This document shows, one piece after another, positions 7,743 through 15,181 of a stretch of DNA of 23,507 bases (the first letter of the stretch is position 1; every line of letters begins with the position of its first letter). The stretch covers positions 1-23,507 of the IMG/VR virus record IMGVR_UViG_3300047560_001789, one strand, 5' to 3'. A program made the position numbers and the translations under genes. The notes under the pieces were generated by a model that had not been told where the DNA came from, did no database searches, and saw nothing but the letters and a program-made list of their open reading frames with translations. The stretch comes from a virus.

Positions 7743-9042
7743 AACATTTTGCCCTTTACCGTGGATTCACGTAGCTACTAGACCTAACGGAGATGTTAGA
7801 CTATGTTGTACGACTAATGCTAGCGGGGCAGGTACTACCGATATCAAAGAAGCTGGCATTGTTCAAGCTGATGGTAAAAATATGAATTTGCGTGACCATA
7901 CTTTAGAAGAAGTATGGAACAGTGATTTCATGAAAAATACCAGGCTAGAAATGTTAAATGGAAAAGTTCCTACAAGCTGTACAAAATGTTTTGACGAGGA
8001 ATCTAAAGGAATAACAAGCAAACGTCAATGGGAAACTGTTGTATGGAAAGAGCGTTTAGATTTAGAAAGCATTGTTGAACAAACACAGATAGACGGCAGT
8101 TTGCCTGTGTACATTCCTTACTTTGATTTACGATTAGGTAACTTATGTCAGCTTAAATGTATTATGTGTAGTCCGCATGATAGTAGTGCTTGGATCAAAG
8201 AATGGAAACTTCAATATCCAAAATATACAGTTTTAGAATTAAAACAAGACCAGCATTGGGATGACCGCAACAGAGATTATACTTGGTATCAAAAAGGCAG
8301 CTTTTTAGACAGTATAAAGAGTCAATTACATTATATTAAAGAGTTGTATTTTGCTGGCGGCGAGCCCTTGTTAATACCTGAGCATTATAAAATACTTGAA
8401 TTAATGGTAGAAACAGGCAATGCTAAAAATTGTGTGTTAAGGTATAACAGTAACGGTTTGGAATTACCTGAAAAACTTTTTGAACTATGGAATCATTTTA
8501 AAGAAGTTAAATTTAATTTTAGCATAGACGCATTAGGCGCCCGAAATGATTACATTCGATATCCATCAGAGTGGAATAAAATTGTTACTAATTTAGAACG
8601 TTTAGACAATACCCCTGACAACATTGTTGTTAATATTGCTTGTGCTGTACAAGCATTGAATGTTTTAACGATTCCTGAATTAGTTAAATGGAAAGAAAGT
8701 AAAAATTTTAAAAAGATTAATCTGCCTCCTTACGGTGCCGGATTGATAGGAACACATTTAGTTTATTTGCCTAGCTATCTTAATGTAAGAGTATTGCCTA
8801 AACATTTAAAAGATAAGGTGGCTAAAGAAGTAGAATATTTTTGTTCTAAACATTCCATTGATTCAGAGTTTGTGAAAAGTCCTTACGGCTACAAGAGATG
8901 GAACGGATTGGTAAAATATATGTACGCAGAAGATTGGTCGCATAAACTTCCTATGTTACAAAATTACATAGAAGTAACAGATCAAACTAGAGGTACCAAT
9001 TTTAAGAAGACATTTCCTGAGTTAAATGATTTATGGAACTAA
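7729..9042 (+). CDS. Radical SAM protein with N-terminal SPASM/twitch-like domain
   Basis: About 437 residues. The N-terminus reads like a SPASM half-domain that normally sits at the C-terminus: FCPLPW with Cys8, NGDVRLCC with Cys26 and Cys27, a TLEEVWNSDFM helix, then CTKC at 84-87. The radical SAM barrel follows with CQLKCIMC (Cys140, Cys144, Cys147), then AGGEPLL and NFSIDALG. The C-terminal TRGTNFKKTFPEL motif recurs in its paralogs at 1-892 and 10877-12145. There is no ATG at the front. GTG at 7729 gives an N-terminus (MPSSKTFC) that matches the paralog best, and TTG at 7723 is two codons earlier. It overlaps the methyltransferase-like gene by 14 bases and the next radical SAM gene by 10. 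It is paired with the downstream gene in an arrangement that is mirrored on the - strand. Substrate unknown. Confidence 0.85.
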   Translation: MPSSKTFCPLPWIHVATRPNGDVRLCCTTNASGAGTTDIKEAGIVQADGKNMNLRDHTLEEVWNSDFMKNTRLEMLNGKVPTSCTKCFDEESKGITSKRQWETVVWKERLDLESIVEQTQIDGSLPVYIPYFDLRLGNLCQLKCIMCSPHDSSAWIKEWKLQYPKYTVLELKQDQHWDDRNRDYTWYQKGSFLDSIKSQLHYIKELYFAGGEPLLIPEHYKILELMVETGNAKNCVLRYNSNGLELPEKLFELWNHFKEVKFNFSIDALGARNDYIRYPSEWNKIVTNLERLDNTPDNIVVNIACAVQALNVLTIPELVKWKESKNFKKINLPPYGAGLIGTHLVYLPSYLNVRVLPKHLKDKVAKEVEYFCSKHSIDSEFVKSPYGYKRWNGLVKYMYAEDWSHKLPMLQNYIEVTDQTRGTNFKKTFPELNDLWN

Positions 9043-10013
9043 TAAGAGTAAAATCTAGTTGGAAAAGAACAGATTTACGAATAGAGTTTGTTCTGGGTAA
9101 TTTATGTAACTGGAAATGTTGGTACTGTTTTCCAGGATCAAACGAAGGTACACATCGTTTTCCTGATTTCGATTTAACAGTACAAAATTTATTACATCTT
9201 ATACGTCATTATAAACAAAACGGAAAGAAACGTTTTTTCTTACATATAATTGGTGGCGAGCCTACGCTATGGCCTAAGCTAGGAGAGTTTGCCGAAATAT
9301 TTTCTAAAGAAGGTTGTGTTATATCTATTAGTACTAATGGTAGCAGAACACTACGTTGGTGGAGAGAATACGGAAAATATTTTAGTAAAGTAATTTTAAG
9401 TTGTCATCATGAGCAGATGGATTTAAAACACAATATAGAAGTTGCTGATATTTTATATGAAAGTAACTGTATTGTTGATGCCAGTGTGTTAATGGATCCA
9501 ACAGCGTGGGATAAATGTATTGGTATAGTACAAGGATTACGCAATAGCAAACATCGTTGGCCTATTGTAGCAAACGAAGTATTCCATGAAACATTAAATT
9601 ATAATCCAGCACAGAAAAAATATCTTAACGGTTTTATTAAACGTATACCTAATTTGTGGTATTACTTTAAAAACAATAAACATCCTTCGGATAATACTAC
9701 AGCAATCTTTTCAAACGGAAATCGTAAATTTGTAAAACCTAATTGGATAATTTTACAAAAGCTAAACAATTTTAAAGACTGGGTTTGTAATTTAGGTGTT
9801 GATAGTCTTGCTATTAGTAAGACTGGAGAACTTACAGGGTCTTGTAATGAAACTTTATACAATATAGATACACGCTATAACTTGTATCAATTAGATTTCG
9901 TTGAAAAATTTAACCCTGAGATAAAACCTGTTGTGTGTACAAAGGAATCATGTTGGTGCCAACCAGAAGCTAATTTACGAAAATATAAAGTTATTCCACT
10001 GGTGCCAGTTTAG
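9033..10013 (+). CDS. Radical SAM protein with C-terminal CTxxxC cluster
   Basis: A 326-residue radical SAM enzyme. CNWKCWYC holds Cys25, Cys29 and Cys32, and IGGEPTLWP is the GGEP element. The C-terminal cysteine set WVCNLG (Cys252), SCNE (Cys271), CTKESCWC (Cys302, Cys307, Cys309) is a likely auxiliary iron-sulfur site. It shares this set, plus a conserved DW-x-CN-x-G-x-(E/D)SL run, with the - strand gene at 9991-10884, and more distantly with 5213-6178. It starts 10 bases before the end of the twitch-type gene, so it is the second gene of a two-gene module. Its 3' end overlaps the - strand gene tail-to-tail by 23 bases. Reaction unknown; the family generates a deoxyadenosyl radical. Confidence 0.86.
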   Translation: MELIRVKSSWKRTDLRIEFVLGNLCNWKCWYCFPGSNEGTHRFPDFDLTVQNLLHLIRHYKQNGKKRFFLHIIGGEPTLWPKLGEFAEIFSKEGCVISISTNGSRTLRWWREYGKYFSKVILSCHHEQMDLKHNIEVADILYESNCIVDASVLMDPTAWDKCIGIVQGLRNSKHRWPIVANEVFHETLNYNPAQKKYLNGFIKRIPNLWYYFKNNKHPSDNTTAIFSNGNRKFVKPNWIILQKLNNFKDWVCNLGVDSLAISKTGELTGSCNETLYNIDTRYNLYQLDFVEKFNPEIKPVVCTKESCWCQPEANLRKYKVIPLVPV

Positions 10014-10884
10014 TCAACGGAATATCTGCTGAACACGTACAGTAATTCCTTGTACAAATAATTGGATCTTCGGGGTTTACAAAAGTACCTTGATATATAT
10101 TTCCTAAGCTGCCGCCTACACGACACGTAGCACGATGTACATCGCCGTCCCAATTAATCATTAAACTTTCTATTCCAGCATTACAACTCCAGTCTTTATA
10201 TTTGTTAAGATGGAGTTTGATAACATCGTTGGAATGAATGATTTGTTTATCATCTATAATACAATTTCCTTGTATTGTAGAATCTTGTTCTTTAATCCAG
10301 TTTAAATCGTCTGGGTGATATCGCATATCATCAAACAAATCGTGGTCTCCTTGAGTCCAGCGTATGCGTCTTACTGTACTAGGGATTTGTCTTTCGTCTA
10401 ACATACCTTTGACAATTTTAGTGTAAGGTATAAAATCATGGTGCGCCATAATTTGTCCAATTAACTTAAATGTTGTTGCGTCTGATAGTTTTGTAAGCGT
10501 AGTTACTACACGCATCCAGTCGTATTCCAAATGAATACTAAACACATATTGATTAACTGGCAGTATCCGATAAAATTCATATGGTCGTGTTCCGTTAGTT
10601 GTAACACTAATCCAATGGATGCCTTTGAATCTACAATAAGTTATCAACTCTTGAAATTTAGGATGTACACAAGGTTCGCCTCCAGTAAAACTTAACCTGA
10701 TAGGCTTGTTAAGTAGCACTAGCTTATCTACAGTTTGTTTAAGTATTTCAATGTCTGTATGATCGCTTACGTTATCGTGTATTTCACTAGGACAATAGGA
10801 ACAATCGTAATTACACCTTTTACCGAGATTCCATTCAACCTTGATACTATCTTGATGCGGCCAGCGACTAGATACTTTATACAT
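9991..10884 (-). CDS. Radical SAM protein, paralog of the 9033-10013 gene
   Basis: A 297-residue radical SAM enzyme on the - strand. CNYDCSYC gives Cys24, Cys28 and Cys31, and FTGGEPCVHP is the GGEP element. The tail has WSCNAG (Cys234), TCRV (Cys254), and CTRNYCTC (Cys277, Cys282, Cys284), the same spacing as the convergent neighbour. The N-terminus KVSSRWPHQDSIKVEWNLG aligns with the neighbour's start, which supports the ATG at 10884. A TTG at 10914 would add ten residues lying wholly inside the upstream gene. The chosen ATG overlaps the upstream gene's stop by 8 bases, so it is probably translationally coupled. It is the second gene of the - strand module; the substrate is unknown but is probably related to that of its paralog. 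Confidence 0.86.
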   Translation of the reverse strand: MYKVSSRWPHQDSIKVEWNLGKRCNYDCSYCPSEIHDNVSDHTDIEILKQTVDKLVLLNKPIRLSFTGGEPCVHPKFQELITYCRFKGIHWISVTTNGTRPYEFYRILPVNQYVFSIHLEYDWMRVVTTLTKLSDATTFKLIGQIMAHHDFIPYTKIVKGMLDERQIPSTVRRIRWTQGDHDLFDDMRYHPDDLNWIKEQDSTIQGNCIIDDKQIIHSNDVIKLHLNKYKDWSCNAGIESLMINWDGDVHRATCRVGGSLGNIYQGTFVNPEDPIICTRNYCTCSADIPLTKLAPVE

Positions 10885-12145
10885 AAGGTTTAAATTCTGG
10901 AGTAACTTCTTCAAAACACTGGTTACGTGTTTTATCTAACCTGTGATTAAATTCTACACAATCATCCCACATATATGATTGGTTACCTGCTAATATAAAA
11001 TTAATAACACCGTCTATTTGACCGTATGTTATGTCAAGTAAGATTGGATTTTCTTTTACATATTTGAAGGTTGGTACTAACTCTCTTACTGCTTTTAATT
11101 TTGTAAGAGCAAGTGCTTTTAATTCGTTAGGTAATACTTGTGCTGATAAAACTGTAGGATATTTTACCATGTTTGTATAAAACACAATACCTAACTCATT
11201 TAAGAACAATTCAATCATTTTATCTAAGATTAATATGTTGCTAATCTGTACAGCTACAGCACCGACAACTCTGCTTACATTAGGTAGAGTTTTTATTTCT
11301 TGTATGTTTTGTACAACTTCGTTCCAATTGCTGTTGCCGCGTATGTACTCGTAAACAGAACCAATCCCGTCAATGCTGACGTTAACGGCAACGCTTCTAA
11401 AATGTGGCCAATAGTCATGTATAGTCCTTCCTTTGCTTATACCAAGTGTTGTACCATTTGTGGCATATTTGATTTCAATTTGATGCCCGTATGGTTTTAA
11501 CATATCTAATATTCTATAGTGCTGTGGATCCATTAAAGGTTCGCCACCGGCAAATTCTACACGTCTGAAATTAGGTAAGTTTTTTTCAAAACTACTCCAC
11601 CAGTTAGGATTATCTTCAAACTTATCTAAGTAAGGTTTTCTAACTAAATTAAGAGTACGTACATTTTCCGATATAAAGTTTTTTTCTTTATCGTAAAATT
11701 CTTCTACTTGATCCCAGTCATTCCAACTTGTGCTATCTGTTGGGTTACACATACGACACTTTAGATTACACAAATTGTTTAGTTTAATTTCCATTGTTGG
11801 AATATTATACGGCATTGTAAAGTCGCTATTCATAGACTCTATAGCACGGGGATATAAACGTATACGTGCTTCGGGTATAGTACCGTTAACATGTCGTTGC
11901 CTTAGACTTTCAACACCTTGATCTTCTAAACTAAAACATGGTTCGCATTCTGGTGGGCGATTGCCTCCAATTACTTGTTTGCGAATACGACGCATATTGT
12001 CGTTATTCCAAATTTCTTCTAAAGTATTATCGTTAATATGTCCAATGGGATGACTACGACAGCAGACTTTGACAGCGCCATCTTCTCTTGTAGCTAAACC
12101 TGTAAAAGGGTGCATACAGAATGTTGGAGGATTAAGAGTGCTCAA
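10877..12145 (-). CDS. Radical SAM protein with N-terminal SPASM/twitch-like domain
   Basis: About 422 residues from a TTG at 12145. The N-terminus is SPASM-like: TFCMHPF (Cys10), DGAVKVCC (Cys28, Cys29), NTLEEIWNNDNM, then CEPC (Cys67, Cys70). The barrel follows with CNLKCRMC (Cys126, Cys130, Cys133), FAGGEPLMD and NVSIDGIG. The end (RNQCFEEVTPEF) resembles the paralogs at 7729 and 1. An ATG at 12196 gives 17 more residues but overlaps the upstream gene by 65 bases. The TTG has a good AAGGA ribosome site nine bases before it, overlaps by only 14, and matches the paralog N-terminus, so it is preferred. The gene follows the PP-loop ATPase and is coupled to the short radical SAM gene after it. 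Substrate unknown. Confidence 0.85.
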   Translation of the reverse strand: MSTLNPPTFCMHPFTGLATREDGAVKVCCRSHPIGHINDNTLEEIWNNDNMRRIRKQVIGGNRPPECEPCFSLEDQGVESLRQRHVNGTIPEARIRLYPRAIESMNSDFTMPYNIPTMEIKLNNLCNLKCRMCNPTDSTSWNDWDQVEEFYDKEKNFISENVRTLNLVRKPYLDKFEDNPNWWSSFEKNLPNFRRVEFAGGEPLMDPQHYRILDMLKPYGHQIEIKYATNGTTLGISKGRTIHDYWPHFRSVAVNVSIDGIGSVYEYIRGNSNWNEVVQNIQEIKTLPNVSRVVGAVAVQISNILILDKMIELFLNELGIVFYTNMVKYPTVLSAQVLPNELKALALTKLKAVRELVPTFKYVKENPILLDITYGQIDGVINFILAGNQSYMWDDCVEFNHRLDKTRNQCFEEVTPEFKPYV

Positions 12146-12857
12146 TTGCCCATTTCCTTTCTTTACACCAGAAACATTTTCCGCATACAGGAACATATTG
12201 TCCTGGTGTGTAGTTTTTATAATTTAATTCTTTGAACGTACCTTCGCAACTGCGAGTAAGTTCTAGTAAATCTTCTAAATTGTTTTCTTTATATTGCTTA
12301 ATGACCCATGACTTATCGGTAAATCTAAAAGGATGTATAGCCCAGCGATCCATATGTTTCATCATATACAGATGTTCGTTTTCTGTAGTAGGTTCTATGT
12401 CGCGTTCTAGCATACCGTTAAAGTTTGCTAGTCTAGGGTTGCGTGTCACAGCATTGTAGTACGCATCTATGTTTTTTTGAAAACAAATGTATTCAGCAAA
12501 CGATCTGATTTCAATGTTGTCACCACTAACCTGTTTGCCATACTCGTCTATTAAGTTAGGACCCATTTTCCCGTACTCTAAATCTGGTGAGATAAAATTT
12601 GTATAACGCTCAAATGTGTGATACGTGAATCTATTAACAAGCCAGCGGTATACGTTTAATCCGTCATATTGTTGCCAGGGTTTTTCCTTCCAACATCTTA
12701 TGTGGCTTATTATATGAAAATGAAAACCTTGCGGAGCAATAGAACATAATAAAAATGCTAATAGTGCTGAATCGGCTCCTCCGCTGAGGCTAATAGCTAC
12801 GCTGTTCCATTTTTTATCAAACGGTAATTTGACACCGTCTATCTCGTAAAAGTTCAT
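12132..12857 (-). CDS. QueC/ExsB-like PP-loop ATPase
   Basis: A 241-residue protein of the N-type ATP pyrophosphatase superfamily. SLSGGADS at residues 23-30 is the PP-loop (SGGxDS) that binds ATP and activates a carboxylate or carbonyl by adenylation. A C-terminal cysteine set, Cys204 then CGKCFWC (Cys225, Cys228, Cys231) followed by KER, has the spacing of the zinc site of QueC, the 7-cyano-7-deazaguanine synthase. No other queuosine-precursor gene (FolE, QueD, a short QueE) is recognisable here, so the substrate may differ; a tRNA-thiolation-like or asparagine-synthase-like role is possible. The ATG at 12857 has an AAGG 11 bases upstream. A GTG at 12884 would add nine residues and run into the palindrome. 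It is the first gene of the - strand operon, so two radical SAM genes are expressed with it. Confidence 0.75.
   Translation of the reverse strand: MNFYEIDGVKLPFDKKWNSVAISLSGGADSALLAFLLCSIAPQGFHFHIISHIRCWKEKPWQQYDGLNVYRWLVNRFTYHTFERYTNFISPDLEYGKMGPNLIDEYGKQVSGDNIEIRSFAEYICFQKNIDAYYNAVTRNPRLANFNGMLERDIEPTTENEHLYMMKHMDRWAIHPFRFTDKSWVIKQYKENNLEDLLELTRSCEGTFKELNYKNYTPGQYVPVCGKCFWCKERKWAIEHS
12155..12159 (-). promoter_or_regulatory. Ribosome binding site deciding a TTG start
   Basis: On the - strand this reads AAGGA, nine bases ahead of the TTG at 12145. It supports the shorter N-terminus of the downstream radical SAM gene. The ATG at 12196 has an AGGA only four bases away, which is too close for normal initiation. 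Confidence 0.5.
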
Positions 12858-12895
12858 GAAATATTTAACCTTAAAAAGTAGCACATAAATATTTT
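12858..12895. promoter_or_regulatory. Divergent intergenic region, candidate promoter with palindrome
   Basis: This is the only gap between divergent genes in the window, 38 bases long and very AT-rich. It must carry, or lie just downstream of, the start signals of the - strand operon (12857 down to 9991). It contains CATAAATA at 12884-12891, one base off the T4-type late promoter core TATAAATA. The palindrome CATAAA-TAT-TTTATG spans 12884-12898 and includes the + strand start codon. On the + strand the late-type core would start transcription at or inside the gene, so it may instead be an operator, or transcription may come from elsewhere. Suggestive only. Confidence 0.35.
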
Positions 12896-13567
12896 ATGTT
12901 ATCACGAACCAATTATACAGTAGATACAAGTCTTTTACAAGAAGCTTTGGATTCTGTCAATCCTAACGACTTCAAAACTACAATTAACGAACCAACTGGT
13001 AACTTTTTCTATGATCCGTGGCAAATCAAAGAAGAATACAAAGGTACAGTTTGGGAAAAACTTCTAAACACTTTACCAACTTCAGTTGGAGAAGCACGTA
13101 TAATCTCATTAGCACCTCAAATGAGTTATCATGCTCACGCAGATATTGATGACAGATATCATTTAACCGTTAAAAGCGAACAGTCATATCTAGTAGATTT
13201 AACTTTTGGGAAACTTCATAAGTTAGAAACTGATGGTGTATGGTATGATATGGATGCTGGTAGGTTACATACTGCCAGTAACTTTGGAAGAGATGTAAGA
13301 ATACAGTTAGTTGTTAGAAAGAATCTTAATAGGGGAATGTTAAAGTACCCTGTTCACGTTAAAATTGTATCAAACATATCTAATCCGGACGATAGCAGAT
13401 TTATGTTTGACAACCAAGTTAGCCCATGGCTCAACAACGCAAATAAGTTAGGGATGATTAACAATTTTAACTATGCACCTAGCGCAGTAGACTTTGATGT
13501 AGAAGAAAGTTATCTAACAGGGCTTAAATGGTTATTAAGTGATAATAATTTTAGGATAGAACAATGA
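12896..13567 (+). CDS. Aspartyl/asparaginyl beta-hydroxylase-like oxygenase
   Basis: A 223-residue protein with a double-stranded beta-helix oxygenase pattern. YHAHADIDDRYHLTV at 78-92 offers the iron-binding HxD (His81, Asp83) followed by an R-x-HL strand as in AspH-type hydroxylases. GRLHTASNFGRDVRIQLVV at 122-140 gives the distal His125 and an Arg (135) that would hold 2-oxoglutarate. Such enzymes hydroxylate aspartyl or asparaginyl residues or small molecules. The last 80 residues are an extra domain with no recognised motif. No ribosome site is evident before the ATG. It is the first of five consecutive oxygenase-like genes and overlaps the next by 4 bases. Fold likely, substrate unknown. 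Confidence 0.72.
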   Translation: MLSRTNYTVDTSLLQEALDSVNPNDFKTTINEPTGNFFYDPWQIKEEYKGTVWEKLLNTLPTSVGEARIISLAPQMSYHAHADIDDRYHLTVKSEQSYLVDLTFGKLHKLETDGVWYDMDAGRLHTASNFGRDVRIQLVVRKNLNRGMLKYPVHVKIVSNISNPDDSRFMFDNQVSPWLNNANKLGMINNFNYAPSAVDFDVEESYLTGLKWLLSDNNFRIEQ

Positions 13568-14094
13568 TATTTTATGGTAATAAATGGGACGCTATCTTAG
13601 AAGAAATTAAAGACGTTCAGGGCGATGCGCGAACTTATGGTGTTGACTTCTATCAAAACAAAGATGGTAGGTTTAATGAAATCATAGACTTGTGGAAACA
13701 AGCTGGATATGATAAATCTGGTACAGTTGAATGGATCAATTACTATCCAGGTAAACATTTTAGTTCGCAAGTAGTAAAAGACTTTGAAGAACTAACAGGA
13801 TATACTTGTGCTAAGTCGTGGATTAGTAAAATACGTCCCGGAAGATACGCACCATATCATTGGGATATCGACGACGACGAAGAAACATACCTAGCACAAG
13901 GTGAATTAAAGCGTTGGAGTTGTACAGTATCAAAACCTAATTACGGACAAGTCTTTATTTTAGAAAATACAGTAGTACACAACCAACCACAAGGATCGTT
14001 ACTCGAGTGGCCTACACATAGAGCATGGCACGGTGGTGGTAATTGTAGTTTTGAACCAAAGTATATGTTTCATTTCTTGGGAATTAAAAAATGA
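13564..14094 (+). CDS. 2OG-Fe(II) oxygenase-like protein, tandem copy 1
   Basis: A 176-residue cupin/oxygenase-like protein. PYHWDIDDDEE at 97-107 supplies the HxD pair (His99, Asp101). The C-terminus EWPTHRAWHGGGN...EPKYMFHFLG supplies the distal histidine (His152 or His156) and a basic residue (Lys166) in place of the usual Arg that binds 2-oxoglutarate. The next gene is a clear paralog sharing PG-x(3)-P-x-H-x-D, LAxG, GQV-x-(I/V)LE and WHGG-x-N-x(3)-EPKx(2)F, so the pair arose by tandem duplication. An AGGA eight bases before the ATG is a fair ribosome site. Overlaps both neighbours by 4 bases. Substrate unknown. Confidence 0.7.
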   Translation: MIFYGNKWDAILEEIKDVQGDARTYGVDFYQNKDGRFNEIIDLWKQAGYDKSGTVEWINYYPGKHFSSQVVKDFEELTGYTCAKSWISKIRPGRYAPYHWDIDDDEETYLAQGELKRWSCTVSKPNYGQVFILENTVVHNQPQGSLLEWPTHRAWHGGGNCSFEPKYMFHFLGIKK

Positions 14095-14627
14095 AATTCA
14101 TCGGAAATAGCTCACAAGTAATTAACTGGCCTGAAGTTCTTACAGAAATAAAAAAACAACCCGGAAGAATTCGCGGTAAGGATCAAAAGGATGATATTCA
14201 TATTAATCCTAAGGTTGCCGAACTACGCAAACGTTGGGAAGCGGCAGGATACGATGAAAAGAATCCTGCTATTGGATGGATTGATTATGATATAACTGAC
14301 GAAACTGTAGAAAAACTAGCAGAGTGGTTAAATGTAACATCCATAGGCGCATGGGTTACAAGTGTTCCTCCGGGATATTGTGTTCCATGGCATGCTGATT
14401 TTACTGATAACGAAGAACAGCTTTTAGCTAAAGGACAAGTGTTAAGATTTACTTGTCATATATGCGAGCCTAAATGGGGTCAAGTACTAGTATTAGAAGA
14501 TCACGCATTTCACATGGAAACTCAAGGTAATGTATATCAGTGGTCAGACTGGCAAAATTGGCATGGCGGAATGAATATGGGTTTAGAACCTAAGTTCTTG
14601 TTTAATTTTATGGGATACGCAAAGTGA
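14091..14627 (+). CDS. 2OG-Fe(II) oxygenase-like protein, tandem copy 2
   Basis: A 178-residue paralog of the gene just upstream. PWHADFTDNEEQLLAKG at 99-115 holds the HxD (His101, Asp103). NWHGGMN...LEPKFLFNFMG at 156-174 holds the distal His158 and Lys168. The N-terminal third is more diverged than the catalytic half, so the two copies have probably specialised for different substrates or positions on one substrate. It overlaps the preceding stop by 4 bases and its own TGA overlaps the next GTG start. Confidence 0.7.
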   Translation: MKFIGNSSQVINWPEVLTEIKKQPGRIRGKDQKDDIHINPKVAELRKRWEAAGYDEKNPAIGWIDYDITDETVEKLAEWLNVTSIGAWVTSVPPGYCVPWHADFTDNEEQLLAKGQVLRFTCHICEPKWGQVLVLEDHAFHMETQGNVYQWSDWQNWHGGMNMGLEPKFLFNFMGYAK

Positions 14628-15181
14628 CTTATGCTGTTGATATAACTATTCCTGTTAGCCCTTTAGCTGATTACTCTGTTTTAAACCAAACAAGCAATGA
14701 ACCAGAAATATGGTTTGCTAAAACTGAAGATGTTGATACAAGTTTTACACAATGGTTAGACCAGCAAGGTTTAGTAATGACGTATCCACCATTGGTATTT
14801 TACACTCCAGCCGGACAACAATGTGGTATTCACATTGACGGGTATGCCGTTAGTGATAGAGCTTGCGTTAATTTTATACTAGGAGGTGCTGGCAGCTTAA
14901 TGCACTGGTATAAACTTCAAGAAGGGCAAGAAATAACAGAACAAGTTGCTACACAAGCCGGTACACCGTATACGTTATATGATCCGCACCAAGTAAAACA
15001 CGTTTTTTCACACGCTGTTAAGTGGCCCACTATTGTACAAACCGGTGTCCCACACAATATTACAAATCACACTCATGGACCACGCTGGTGTATTAGTTGT
15101 GATATTAGCTATAAAGACAAACCTGAAGAAGGTTTAACAATGATACAAGCCTTAGAAGCATTTAAAAAATGGATAATTTAG
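14624..15181 (+). CDS. 2OG-Fe(II) oxygenase-like/cupin protein
   Basis: A 185-residue protein with GIHIDGYAVSDRACVNFILGG at its core, giving the HxD (His70, Asp72) and the following R/N-rich strand. PHQVKH at 121-126, then TGVPHNITN at 140-148 give the distal His144, and GPRWCISCD the Arg154. This TG-x-PH-x-V/I-x-N...R pattern is typical of phage DSBH proteins often annotated as 2OG-Fe(II) oxygenases. The GTG start overlaps the previous TGA (GTGA), a coupling seen throughout the window. It is more distant from the tandem pair than those are from one another. Substrate unknown. Confidence 0.68.
   Translation: MTYAVDITIPVSPLADYSVLNQTSNEPEIWFAKTEDVDTSFTQWLDQQGLVMTYPPLVFYTPAGQQCGIHIDGYAVSDRACVNFILGGAGSLMHWYKLQEGQEITEQVATQAGTPYTLYDPHQVKHVFSHAVKWPTIVQTGVPHNITNHTHGPRWCISCDISYKDKPEEGLTMIQALEAFKKWII

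Noticed and set aside
9998-10009. ACTGG-TG-CCAGT hairpin at the convergent junction as a bidirectional terminator
   Set aside because: The loop would be only two bases (or the stem four), and no T-run follows on either strand.
12884-12891. CATAAATA as a definite T4-type late promoter for the + strand gene
   Set aside because: It lies five bases or fewer from the start codon, so transcription would begin at or inside the gene; kept only as a candidate element of the divergent region.
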